Assembly: GCF_947504105.1 (NCBI RefSeq)
Contig: NZ_CANNGP010000030.1
Location: forward strand, 1 to 54,701
DNA: 54,701 nt
Source of the DNA: an uncultured Tateyamaria sp.
Lineage (GTDB): Bacteria; Pseudomonadota; Alphaproteobacteria; Rhodobacterales; Rhodobacteraceae
Direction: 5' to 3'
Shown: positions 27,256 through 35,469 of the stretch, piece by piece
Layout of the letters: each line of letters begins with the position of its first letter
How positions within the stretch are numbered: position 1 is the stretch's first letter
Made by a program: the position numbers and the translations under genes
Notes under the pieces: model-generated
What the model was told of the DNA's origin: nothing
The model's database searches: none
What the model saw: the letters and a program-made list of their open reading frames with translations, nothing else

Positions 27256-27678
27256 ATGGCCGCTTCACAACTCTCCCTCACGGCGCAGGATGCACTGGTC
27301 GCCATGATGATCGCCGTGTCCGCCTCGGACGAGGATATTCGCACCGCCGAACTGGTCAAAATCAATTCGGCCGTGAACAACCTGCCTGTCTTTGCGGGTT
27401 ATGACCTCGACCGGTTGAACCGGATGGCGCAGATGGTGTTCGACCTCTTCGAACAGGAAGACGGGCTGGATGCCTTGTTTGGCCTGGTGCGCGAGGCGTT
27501 GCCAGAGCGCCTGTTCGAAACGGCCTATGCCCTGGCCTGCGACGTGGCAGCCGCCGACGGCACATTGGACGAGGCGGAACTGCGCCTGCTGGAAGAGATG
27601 CGGTACGAGTTGAACATCGACCGTTTGCACGCCGCCGCCATCGAACGCGGCGCGCGGGCGCGGCATTTGACGCTGTAA
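27256..27678 (+). CDS. TerB-like tellurite resistance family protein
   Basis: A 140-residue all-helical protein with the TerB-like pattern: SLTAQDALVAMMIAVSASDEDIRTAELVKI, LPERLFETAYALACDVAAADGTLDEAELRLLEEM, where the DGxxxxAE loop may bind metal. The function of the stand-alone domain is unclear. AAGGAC precedes ATG 27256. It is divergent from lysK, with 144 bases between starts, and possibly ends at a hairpin around 27782-27795. Confidence 0.85.
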   Translation: MAASQLSLTAQDALVAMMIAVSASDEDIRTAELVKINSAVNNLPVFAGYDLDRLNRMAQMVFDLFEQEDGLDALFGLVREALPERLFETAYALACDVAAADGTLDEAELRLLEEMRYELNIDRLHAAAIERGARARHLTL

Positions 27679-27734
27679 CAGCCCGCTGCGGCGTCCAGCC
27701 GAAACACGTACGGTCTGCCTTTTCTTGATCCGAG

Positions 27735-27764
27735 AAGGCCTTTCGACTGAAGGCCTTTCGACTT
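27735..27764 (+). repeat. two perfect tandem copies of a 15-bp sequence
   Basis: GAAGGCCTTTCGACT occurs twice in direct, contiguous copies. The repeat lies between the TerB-like gene and its probable terminator and could be recent slippage. No function is known. Confidence 0.9.
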
Positions 27765-27781
27765 AGGATAGTAAGTGCCAC

Positions 27782-27812
27782 GCGCCTCGGCGCGCGGTTC
27801 TGTTTTGTTTAA
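27782..27812 (+). terminator. candidate terminator of the TerB-like gene
   Basis: A CGCGCC/GGCGCG stem, about 105 bases after the stop codon, is followed by a GGTTCTGTTTTGTTT tail. The stem is short and the loop tight, so the assignment is moderate. Confidence 0.45.
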
Positions 27813-27933
27813 TGGCTTTTTTGCCGACAGTTTTTTCGCGTGTCCGGGCACCCGTGTTGCCCCGTGTCCCGGATGGTGACGTGCGCACATATTCCGCCCG
27901 CCACCTGTAATTTGAAATGAAGTGGATTTTGGA

Positions 27934-29661
27934 ATGCGTCACCCAATCAAGGCTATTTGTGCCGCCGCGGCAGTTGGACTTGGCCCCGTGCCCGTCAGCA
28001 GCCAATCGACCCAAACTGACAACGCGATGGAGCTGTCATTCGCTTCGGCGCCGTCCCTGTCGGCGCGTTCCAGCGGGCGCAGCGACATCCCCGGCAGCTT
28101 TGCGGTCGCCGCACCAGAGGTGGTCAAGCTGGGCTGGGGCTGGAGCGAACAGCGCGGCGAGGCAATCCCGACCGAGTGCATTCTCTTTTCGGAAGGCAGC
28201 GGTGGCGCGCAGACCAGCAACATCACGATCCGGGAAGTGTCCGACAGCTACACGCTGGCCAAGGCCATGGACGTGTCAGCCTCGACAACGGTGCGCGCGT
28301 TTGGGGCCAAGGTCGACGGCAAGGCATCGATTTCCAAGAATTCCAAGATCACCTCGATGAGCGTTACCTACGTGGTGCGCGCCGAGGTGCTGAACGACAG
28401 CGTCTACGTAGCACCCCCTCTGCGTGGCGACACAGGCGGTCCCGTGCCAAAGGCCGAGACAGTCGCTGTTACGACAGGCGCGCCAGCCCCCATCGGTCCG
28501 TCGGTCCGGCTGACCGACGAAGCGGCGGCGCTGGCGCAGTCCAACCCGACGGCATTTCGCCGGATCTGCGGGGACGGGTATGTCTCTGCCGCCGTCAGCG
28601 GTGCGCGCGCCTACCTGGTGTCTGTGGTCAAGACCCAAAGCAAGGAAGAACGCGAGACCATGCGCGCATCCGTGACCGGTGAAGGCTGGGGCCAGAAGGC
28701 ATCGGTTGCTGCCGGGTCGGACAAGACGGCCACCTCCAGCAGTTACGAACGTGATCTGACCTTCTTTCAGGAAGGCGGCTCGGCCACCCAGACCAACCCG
28801 GCACCTGTGACCGCAGACACCGGCGACGCCGACCCGGATGCGCCCGCGCCCAATCCCTTGGCCGACAGTGACCTGCCTGCTGATGCAGACCAGGCTATTG
28901 CCCGCATCCGGAAACTGGCCACCGCCGCGCGGGATGCCGGCAAGCTGTTCGAAATTTCAATCAGCCCCTACGAGGCACTGGCGAACTATCCCGAGGCTGA
29001 CGCGCGCCTGTCCGATCTGGACGAACACGAAGACCTCGCCGCGCTGATGGGCGCTTACGAGACGCTTTATGACGACCTGACCGAGGCACTGGCCGACCGC
29101 GAGGGATACGCCGCGCCCGTCCGGTCTTGTGGAGACACATGTTCGACGACCTTGGTGTCGTTGAAAGAGCCGGACGCCTTCCGGCAGGTCGAGGACGCAC
29201 AGGACATCGCACTTCTTGCCCTCGATCAACTGGAACAAATGGCGCAGGCCTGCTTTGCCGCCGGCGACGACTGTACCATCGACCTCAGCGCGGTGCGCTC
29301 GCCCTATGCGGCCTATGTGAATGCACCCATTCCGGTTGCTTCGGGCGAAGCGGTGCCCGAGTTGGACGATCATGTGTCCATCTTTTTGCGCGATACCTCG
29401 GCAGGTCGTTGCCGCCTGGGCGCGCGTACGCCGGGTTGCATCACCAATGCGATGATCCGCGCATGGCAGGACAGGCAGGGTATGAAAAGCGTTCCGGTCG
29501 ACAATGTTGCCGAGGTTGTTGGCACGATTGCCGAATGCGAAACCATCGCGGACAACCGCGCTTATCGCGGGGATGCCAATGACCCGGACGCCTCCATCGT
29601 CTGGACCAATCCTGCGGTCACATTTGACCGGTTTGGCAACTTGGTGTGCCCGCCCGCCTGA
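27934..29661 (+). CDS. secreted protein with a MACPF-like segment
   Basis: A 575-residue protein with an N-terminal signal-like region (about residues 1-24). Residues about 60-290 are rich in Ser/Thr/Val strands. They contain KLGWGW, then FGAKVDGKASISKNSKITSM and NPTAFRRICGDGYVSAAVSG (GDGYV at 213-217), followed by EERETMRASVTGEGW. This order resembles the MACPF pore-forming fold, where a (G)xxxGDx(Y/F)V and GG turn is conserved and two helical clusters unfold into the membrane. The resemblance is by eye and not proven. The C-terminal part, residues about 300-575, has several Cys and no known motif. A GTG at 27922 is an alternative start. A hairpin follows at 29694-29711. Confidence 0.55.
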   Translation: MRHPIKAICAAAAVGLGPVPVSSQSTQTDNAMELSFASAPSLSARSSGRSDIPGSFAVAAPEVVKLGWGWSEQRGEAIPTECILFSEGSGGAQTSNITIREVSDSYTLAKAMDVSASTTVRAFGAKVDGKASISKNSKITSMSVTYVVRAEVLNDSVYVAPPLRGDTGGPVPKAETVAVTTGAPAPIGPSVRLTDEAAALAQSNPTAFRRICGDGYVSAAVSGARAYLVSVVKTQSKEERETMRASVTGEGWGQKASVAAGSDKTATSSSYERDLTFFQEGGSATQTNPAPVTADTGDADPDAPAPNPLADSDLPADADQAIARIRKLATAARDAGKLFEISISPYEALANYPEADARLSDLDEHEDLAALMGAYETLYDDLTEALADREGYAAPVRSCGDTCSTTLVSLKEPDAFRQVEDAQDIALLALDQLEQMAQACFAAGDDCTIDLSAVRSPYAAYVNAPIPVASGEAVPELDDHVSIFLRDTSAGRCRLGARTPGCITNAMIRAWQDRQGMKSVPVDNVAEVVGTIAECETIADNRAYRGDANDPDASIVWTNPAVTFDRFGNLVCPPA

Positions 29662-29754
29662 CCCGGACGTCACAGGCGGACACGTGATTGCGTAAGGGTG
29701 ACAAAACCCTTTGCACGACCCGTCAATGCCTTCTATACGCGGGTCAGTCGCAGA

Positions 29755-29968
29755 GGCCGACATGGGAGAGCGCGGGACATGCCCGCCGCCGAAGGAGCAA
29801 CGCCCCGGAAACTCTCAGGCACCACGAACCGTGTCGGCCGCGTCCCGTTCGATGTCATTCGGAGGGGCACATGTGATGATCTGGAGAGTGGTCGGACGTC
29901 ACGCGCCCGGCCCACCGAAGGAGAAAGCGGCCCTCTTGGTCCGTGAAGCTCTCAGGTCTCGCGACAGA
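29755..29968 (+). promoter_or_regulatory. tandem glycine riboswitch
   Basis: Two adjacent glycine aptamers. Aptamer 1 (29755-29839) is closed by a perfect 8-bp P1 stem (GGCCGACA/TGTCGGCC) and contains GGGAGAG, the CGCCGAAGGAGCAA junction and ACTCTCAGG. Aptamer 2 (about 29879-29968) repeats the pattern: GGAGAGTG, CCACCGAAGGAGAAA, GCTCTCAGG, GACAGATGGGG. The linker is 39 bases. These are the conserved elements of the gcvT-type glycine riboswitch. It is placed 63 bases ahead of a DadA-like gene instead of the gcvTHP operon. Glycine binding should raise expression of that gene. Confidence 0.95.
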
Positions 29969-29971
29969 TGG

Positions 29972-30004
29972 GGACGCTTGCCCGGCACGGTGCCGGATGC
30001 GTCC
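29972..30004 (+). promoter_or_regulatory. hairpin of the riboswitch expression platform
   Basis: GGACGC and GCGTCC flank a perfect inner palindrome CCGGCAC-G-GTGCCGG. The hairpin lies between aptamer 2 and the ribosome site GGGAGGATCCCC of the DadA-like gene. It is a likely part of the ON/OFF switch, but no T-run follows, so control may be translational or by Rho. Confidence 0.6.
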
Positions 30005-30031
30005 ATATCTGCGTGCACTGGGAGGATCCCC

Positions 30032-31264
30032 ATGACCCATATTGCCGTGATCGGCGCCGGTATTACCGGTATTACCACCGCCTATGCCTTGGCCCGCCGT
30101 GGCTATGACGTCAGCGTGTTTGACCGCAACCGCTATGCCGCGATGGAGACGTCGTTCGCCAATGGCGGCCAGCTCTCGGCCAGCAATGCCGAAGTGTGGA
30201 CCCGCTGGGGCACCATCTTCAAGGGCCTGAAATGGATGTTGAAATCCGATGCGCCCCTGCTCGTCAACCCGGCGCCCAGCTGGCACAAACTGTCGTGGAT
30301 GGCTGAGTTCATGGGCAACATTCCCGACTACGAGCGTAACACGATTGAAACGGCACGGCTGGCCATCGCCGCCCGTGAACACCTGCTGGAGTTCGCGCGG
30401 GAAGTGGATGCTGATTTCGACATGGAGCAGCGTGGCATTCTTCATGTGTACCGCCAGCCGTCTGAATTCGATCATGCTCGTCGCGTGAATGCGCTGCTCG
30501 AAAAGGCAGGTTTGGAGCGTCGCGAGGTGTCAGCAGACGAGGTGCAGCGCCTGGAGCCCGCGTTGCAGGCCGACACCATTGGTGGTTTTTACACCCAGAG
30601 CGATTTCACCGGCGACATTCACCGCTATACCCGTGCGCTGAGCGACCGGTGCGAGAAGATGGGCGCGTCTTTTTACTACAAGTGCAAGGTCACGGACATC
30701 ACGCATATTGGTGCGGGTGTGCGCCTGACCTGGGAGGATGCGGGTGCAACCGAGACGCAGGCGTTTGACGGCATTGTCGTGTGTGCGGGCGTTGGCAGCC
30801 GCGCCATCGCGGCACAATTGGGCGATCGGGTGAACATCTATCCGGTCAAAGGCTACTCCATCACCGTCAACCTGGATGATGCAGAGAGCCAGGCAGCGGC
30901 CCCTTGGGTCAGCTTGCTGGATGATGAGGCCAAGGTCGTGACATCGCGTTTGGGTCGCAAGCGGTTCCGTATTGCGGGCACGGCCGAGTTCAATGGCTAC
31001 AATCTCGACATCCGCGATGATCGTATCCGGCCCCTGCGGGAATGGTGCGAGGTGTTCTTCCCCGATGTATCGACCGAGCATTGCGTGCCATGGGCAGGAC
31101 TACGGCCCATGCTGCCGTCGATGATGCCCAAGGTGGGCCCGGGTGCAAAACCCGGGGTCTATTACAACACCGGGCATGGGCATCTGGGCTGGACTCTGTC
31201 CGCGGCCACGGCGCAGGCGACGGCAGATATCATTGATGTGAACCGAATGAAGAACGCAGCGTGA
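30032..31264 (+). CDS. D-amino acid dehydrogenase/glycine oxidase-like FAD protein (DadA family)
   Basis: A 410-residue DAO-fold flavoprotein. The FAD-binding GAGITG is at residues 8-13, followed by DRNRYAAMETSFANGGQLSASNAEVW, which is characteristic of DadA-type D-amino acid dehydrogenases, and a C-terminal GHGHLGWTLSAATAQ. The usual reaction is oxidative deamination of D-amino acids to keto acids with electrons to quinone. The tandem glycine riboswitch in front suggests that glycine, or a glycine-linked amine, is the physiological trigger and maybe the substrate. The start is ATG 30032 after GGGAGGATCCCC; the open frame upstream runs through the riboswitch and is not coding. Confidence 0.88.
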   Translation: MTHIAVIGAGITGITTAYALARRGYDVSVFDRNRYAAMETSFANGGQLSASNAEVWTRWGTIFKGLKWMLKSDAPLLVNPAPSWHKLSWMAEFMGNIPDYERNTIETARLAIAAREHLLEFAREVDADFDMEQRGILHVYRQPSEFDHARRVNALLEKAGLERREVSADEVQRLEPALQADTIGGFYTQSDFTGDIHRYTRALSDRCEKMGASFYYKCKVTDITHIGAGVRLTWEDAGATETQAFDGIVVCAGVGSRAIAAQLGDRVNIYPVKGYSITVNLDDAESQAAAPWVSLLDDEAKVVTSRLGRKRFRIAGTAEFNGYNLDIRDDRIRPLREWCEVFFPDVSTEHCVPWAGLRPMLPSMMPKVGPGAKPGVYYNTGHGHLGWTLSAATAQATADIIDVNRMKNAA

Positions 31265-31330
31265 CGGAGGTCATGTAAGGTGCCGCTTGCTGCGCCATCC
31301 ACCTCTGACATGGTGTGATGAACAAAACCC

Positions 31331-31353
31331 GTAAGGCGGAGGTGTCCTCCGCC
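31331..31353. repeat. palindromic intergenic repeat, copy A
   Basis: GTAAGGCGGAGGTGTCCTCCGCC is a hairpin (GGCGGAGG/CCTCCGCC). It ends on the stop codon of dacB and lies in the convergent gap after the DadA-like gene, so it may end both transcripts. Related copies lie at 50591 and 50705. Confidence 0.7.
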
Positions 31354-32843
31354 TAGCTGCCGTAGACTGCACCCCAGCGCTCAATCAGCTTTTGCTGCAT
31401 GGCCTTGGCCCGCCGGTTCCAGCTGCGTGCGCCCTGCGGTCGTTCGCGGTTGGCGCGGGTGATGCGGGACCGCGTTGCCTCGTCCGCGGCGAAGATGGCA
31501 AAGGCCATCTCGGTGCCGTCCCGCGCCGTCATGTAACCTGCCAGCCCCGATACGAAATTCAGCGTGCCCGTTTTTGCGTATACTTCGATCGGGTGGTTCG
31601 TGATCGCACGGCGTTGGGAATCGAGCATCGGGATCGGCTTGAGGATCGGGCGCAGAACGTTGTCCTGCCGTGCCTTGACCAGTGCTGCCACCATATCGTC
31701 CGCCGTCATCTCGCTGTCGCCTCCCAGGCCCGAATGATCAACAAGCCGTATCTGCGGCGTGCCAAGCGCGGCCTTGGCCCAGCGATTCATTTCGGACGCC
31801 GAGGCCCGCAAGGATGAGGGCCGACCGCTACGTTTGGCGGTGGCCGCCATACCCACCATCTCGGCCGTTACATTCGTTGAGAAGCGCAGCATGTCGCGCA
31901 GGATGGAGCGCAGATCGTCGCTTTGATGCTGTGCGAGGGTCGTACCCTGCGGAATGCGACTGACCACCTTGGGATTTTTCAGGACGATACCCTGTGACCG
32001 CGCGAGTGTCTGGAACACGTCACCAGCATAGAGCGCTGGCTTGCGTACCGGCAGCCATCGGGCTCCGCCGTTCCCAAGCGCACCACGGGCAACGCTCCAG
32101 TTGTCGGTCCGGCCACCATCCGAATAGGTATAGACCGGCGCGCGTCGTTCGCTGAGCTGCATCCGCGCAATGGCCACGTCGGGGCGGTACCGATCAGACC
32201 GCGCGTCCATGGTCAGATTGTAGCTGCTGCCCTGCCGCCGCCATTCGAAATGCACCCGGTTGAAATTCAGGGCAATGCCCGACAGCGCCGGGCTGTAGCC
32301 CAGGTGATCGGGCTGATCCTTGTCGATCGTCGGGACCTGAGGGAACATGCCGTCGGCCACGTTGAAGTCGCCGCGCACCTCACGGATACCCTTGGCCTTG
32401 AGCGCGGCAGCGAGGTCTGCCAGCGCGTTGGTGTCGAGCGTCGGGTCGCCTCCGCCCACAAGCACGAGATCACCCTGCACCACGCCGTTCGACACGCCGC
32501 CTGTCGCGACGATGCGCGTCTGGAACCTGTGCGACGCCCCGAGCGTGTTCAGCGCATAGAGCGCCGTCACGGCCTTGGCGACGGAGGCGGGGGGCGTGCC
32601 GACCTTCGCGTTGTCGCCTTCCAGCTTTGTTCCGGTCCGGGCATCGGCCACCGCATAACAGACACGCCCGCCCAGCTTGGCTTCGGCAATGATGTTCTGT
32701 GGATCGGCAATGGCCTTCTTGAAGTGATTGCCGCCACGCGCTTGCGGTCGCAAGGACGCTGTCGGTGGCGCTGCGAGGCCAGCTGTGGCCGTGGACCCGG
32801 CCAGGCTGGCAAGAAAGAAACGTCTCGAAATCGTGCGCAACAT
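31353..32843 (-). CDS. dacB: D-alanyl-D-alanine carboxypeptidase/endopeptidase (PBP4, S13 family)
   Basis: A 496-residue penicillin-binding protein of family S13. The N terminus is a twin-arginine-like signal (SRRFFLASLAGS...AGLAAP), placing it in the periplasm. The three active-site motifs are visible: SVAK (SxxK), STN (SxN) in the MLRFSTNVTAEMVG segment, and KTG in AKTGTLNFVSGLAGY. It trims peptide cross-links of peptidoglycan. It is followed on the same strand direction by nothing and preceded by nadD with 46 bases between them, so it is the last gene of the nadD-dacB unit. Confidence 0.94.
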   Translation of the reverse strand: MLRTISRRFFLASLAGSTATAGLAAPPTASLRPQARGGNHFKKAIADPQNIIAEAKLGGRVCYAVADARTGTKLEGDNAKVGTPPASVAKAVTALYALNTLGASHRFQTRIVATGGVSNGVVQGDLVLVGGGDPTLDTNALADLAAALKAKGIREVRGDFNVADGMFPQVPTIDKDQPDHLGYSPALSGIALNFNRVHFEWRRQGSSYNLTMDARSDRYRPDVAIARMQLSERRAPVYTYSDGGRTDNWSVARGALGNGGARWLPVRKPALYAGDVFQTLARSQGIVLKNPKVVSRIPQGTTLAQHQSDDLRSILRDMLRFSTNVTAEMVGMAATAKRSGRPSSLRASASEMNRWAKAALGTPQIRLVDHSGLGGDSEMTADDMVAALVKARQDNVLRPILKPIPMLDSQRRAITNHPIEVYAKTGTLNFVSGLAGYMTARDGTEMAFAIFAADEATRSRITRANRERPQGARSWNRRAKAMQQKLIERWGAVYGS

Positions 32844-32889
32844 GGCCGCATGTAAACGCAGCTTTGCCCGGCAAACAAGCGGTCAGAGA

Positions 32890-33507
32890 TCACAAATCCG
32901 AAGACGGCGTCCACTTGCCTTGCGCCCGTATCGCCGTGGACGATTGCGCTGTCATCGCCACGTTCACGAAACACCAGGCCGGTGCGTCTGATTGACCCAG
33001 AAGTTGGCTTGCCCGTCCCGAGATTCGATAGGACCGATAAAGCCGTGCGGCGGGGCTCATTCGCGCTGAAATCCGATCTCCGGGACGGGCCAGAACGCCC
33101 ACGGGCACGTTTTCCATGATCCAGGTCCAATCCTGCCATAGATGAAACTGGGCAAGGTTGTCGGCCCCCATCAACCAGACAAACCGTACGCCGGGATACC
33201 GCTGCTTCAGCGCTGCGAGGGTTTGCGCGGTGTAACATGTGCCAAGGCGCGCTTCGATATCGGTGACGGTTACGCGCGGGTGCTGCATCACCTGTTGCGC
33301 GCGCGCCAGACGGGTGGGCAGGGGGGCAGGGCCTTTGGCCTTGAGCGGATTGCCGGGGGAGACCAACCACCAAACGTGGTCAAGCCCAAAGCGCTTTATC
33401 GCCTGGCGCGTGATATGGGCGTGCCCGTCATGGGCAGGATCAAAGGAGCCACCCAAAAGGCCGATGATCTGGCCCGGTCTGGCCATGGGAAAAGCGGGGT
33501 GGGTCAC
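32890..33507 (-). CDS. nadD: nicotinate-nucleotide adenylyltransferase
   Basis: A 205-residue NadD that joins nicotinate mononucleotide and ATP to deamido-NAD+ in NAD synthesis. It has the [11 protein letters not shown] motif (HIGH-like), [11 protein letters not shown], the [14 protein letters not shown] region and the C-terminal SSTAIRA(Q)G motif, which is diagnostic. The start is GTG 33507, giving a family-like N terminus; ATG 33486 is an alternative. It lies upstream of dacB. Confidence 0.93.
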   Translation of the reverse strand: MTHPAFPMARPGQIIGLLGGSFDPAHDGHAHITRQAIKRFGLDHVWWLVSPGNPLKAKGPAPLPTRLARAQQVMQHPRVTVTDIEARLGTCYTAQTLAALKQRYPGVRFVWLMGADNLAQFHLWQDWTWIMENVPVGVLARPGDRISARMSPAARLYRSYRISGRASQLLGQSDAPAWCFVNVAMTAQSSTAIRAQGKWTPSSDL

Positions 33508-33561
33508 GTCGTGGTCCGTCTTGGTCAGTGCGCAGAACCGGACGCCAAACGCTGCGGCTTG

Positions 33562-34032
33562 TCAATCAATTGGCTGTACACCGTCGCCTATTGCAACCGC
33601 GCCTGGCTTCACCACCTCGGCGCACCAGCCACCGTGACCGCGCATTGCGGCATACCCGCCGTGCCCCAGGAGCCGCTCCATCAGACTGCAAGGCGCGCAT
33701 ATGGTCGTGAAGCGCAAGACAGCCGTGCCGATTTGCACCTCGCGTCCCTTGAGGCCCGCAAGGTTGAGGCCGCTCACCATGATGTTTCGGCGCAGCAAGG
33801 TCGGGTCAATCTGATCACGCCCGAGATAGGAGGCAATGGCGGGCAAGTGTTCGGCCTGCACCAACGTGACCGCACGTTTACCGGCGCGACCGCGATCGCC
33901 TTCGATGCCGCTGTCAGAAATCTCGGCCCGATCCAATACCTGTATGTCTGCCGCCCGCGCTGGGCGCACACCAATCCATGCCACCGTTCCGGGCTGCGCC
34001 CAACGGGCCATCATGTCGTGAAGGTCACTCAC
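33562..34032 (-). CDS. MOSC-domain protein
   Basis: A 156-residue MOSC (MOCO sulfurase C-terminal) domain: VAWIGVRPARA at the start, EGDRGRAGKRAVTLVQAEHL, RRNIMVSGLNLAGLKGREV, and the Cys in CAPCSLMERLLGHGGY followed by RGHGGWCAEV. MOSC domains bind sulfur or molybdenum-cofactor-related ligands; the stand-alone kind is poorly known. Its ATG overlaps the upstream hydrolase stop by 4 bases (ATGA), so it is translated from the same message. Confidence 0.9.
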   Translation of the reverse strand: MSDLHDMMARWAQPGTVAWIGVRPARAADIQVLDRAEISDSGIEGDRGRAGKRAVTLVQAEHLPAIASYLGRDQIDPTLLRRNIMVSGLNLAGLKGREVQIGTAVLRFTTICAPCSLMERLLGHGGYAAMRGHGGWCAEVVKPGAVAIGDGVQPID

Positions 34033-35324
34033 CGTTCTTCGCTACGCGCCCTGCGCGCTTCGAGGCCAACGAGATCCGGCAACCGCTCAAGCGGATAGTT
34101 CGGGTGCAGCACCCAGATGCCCGCCTCGTCCTGTTCAAGCGGTCGCAATGTGCCCCCGGGAAAGGCCCGCGTGCGCAAGGCCAGAACCACGTCTGACAGC
34201 ACCGCCGGGTTGTCGCGGAAATAGGCATGTCCGAAGCCACCGCGCACATTTTCCACCCGGATGAAATGCACCAGCCCCTCTTTCTGGAGGATTGCCAGTT
34301 CACCATCGACAAAATCTTCGTTTTTGAGAGCACCCAGCCGGATCGAACGGGTCAGATAAGCCGACAAGCGCAATGCGCCGTCGTTCGGGTTGATGTACAG
34401 ATTAATCTGTTCAAAGGATTCCGAAAAGCGTTCGGCCTGCAGGCGCTGGCGCACGATATCAACGTCAAGATCGGGGGCCGCCATGATCAATGTGCCCGTT
34501 TTGAGGGCAAGCTTGGGGTGTACTCCGGCGCCGCGCGCCTCGATCATCAATTCGCGCAGGGCCGTCGTGACCACATCCGTGCCACGCGAATGCGCAATGA
34601 TGTCGATGTTGTCGACCTCGGGCATATCCGCCAGCATGCGCAGGAATTCCTTGGTGTGGTGTACGGAAAAGACACCCGCATCCCGGTCACGGAAGTAACC
34701 AAGCGGACCAACCCCGTTCCCGGCAGGCCATGTGAAAGAAACCGGAACGGACTCGCGCCCGGCAAAGTGCCACATGTTGGCAAGCGTCGTCAGGCTGTCT
34801 TCGAAATCGTTGTTGAAGCCGTGGACATAAACCAGCAGGCTGCGGTTGCCGGTTTGGGCAATCTCGTCCGCGATCACAGCCTGAAAGCGGGCGGCCTGTT
34901 CGTTGTAGACATCCAATGACTCTTGCAGGTGGTTGAGCTGTCCGTCTGCCCGGGCGTAGGGCAATGGCGTTGCTTCGAACCGCACGATCTCTTCGAAATC
35001 CGGCACCCAGAGGCTCGAAATGCTTTGATCGGAGTCGCTGCGGGTCCTGTCCAGCAGTTCTTCCCACCCCAGATCGCGTCCGAACTTGACCGTAGCTGCC
35101 CCGAACGCCATCGAATCCGACCTGTTGGCGCCATAGGTTTTACCGTTCGGTTCGCGATCAGTCATGTAGAAGATCTTGGGTTCAGCTGTGCGCCAGACAG
35201 CGGGCACCAGATCATCTGGATAGTTCAGCCCGCTCTTGTAGAGGTTCGGCGGCGGTGCGAGGCTAATGCCAACCGCACAGCCTCCCAGAACATAGCAGGC
35301 TGCAAGCAGGATAAACCGCCGCAT
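34029..35324 (-). CDS. alpha/beta hydrolase lipoprotein (DUF900 family)
   Basis: A 431-residue protein with a lipoprotein signal (LLAACYVLGGC, lipobox Cys at residue 16), so it is likely lipid-anchored at the membrane. The alpha/beta-hydrolase core has LLVYVHGFNNDFEDSL and IIAHSRGTDVV, with Ser in the AHSRG elbow, as in the DUF900 family. The final His lies near the GGFGHAYFRDNP segment. Substrate is unknown. It heads the hydrolase-MOSC unit and is divergent from ettA. Confidence 0.88.
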   Translation of the reverse strand: MRRFILLAACYVLGGCAVGISLAPPPNLYKSGLNYPDDLVPAVWRTAEPKIFYMTDREPNGKTYGANRSDSMAFGAATVKFGRDLGWEELLDRTRSDSDQSISSLWVPDFEEIVRFEATPLPYARADGQLNHLQESLDVYNEQAARFQAVIADEIAQTGNRSLLVYVHGFNNDFEDSLTTLANMWHFAGRESVPVSFTWPAGNGVGPLGYFRDRDAGVFSVHHTKEFLRMLADMPEVDNIDIIAHSRGTDVVTTALRELMIEARGAGVHPKLALKTGTLIMAAPDLDVDIVRQRLQAERFSESFEQINLYINPNDGALRLSAYLTRSIRLGALKNEDFVDGELAILQKEGLVHFIRVENVRGGFGHAYFRDNPAVLSDVVLALRTRAFPGGTLRPLEQDEAGIWVLHPNYPLERLPDLVGLEARRARSEER

Positions 35325-35469
35325 GTCAGGTACTTCCGCAAGTTTCGTCTGTCACCGCTAACACAGGTGGTGCGGCTTCACCAAATAGCAATTCCGCGAC
35401 CGGCGGCGCATTGCCCTTTGCCAGCTTGCCGGGTAGACGGTCCCCGACAGTTTTTTCCGGGAGGATGCC

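Noticed and set aside
29711-30031. Upstream coding extension of the DadA-like gene
   Set aside because: This stretch is the tandem glycine riboswitch and its expression platform; the ribosome site is at 30018-30029.
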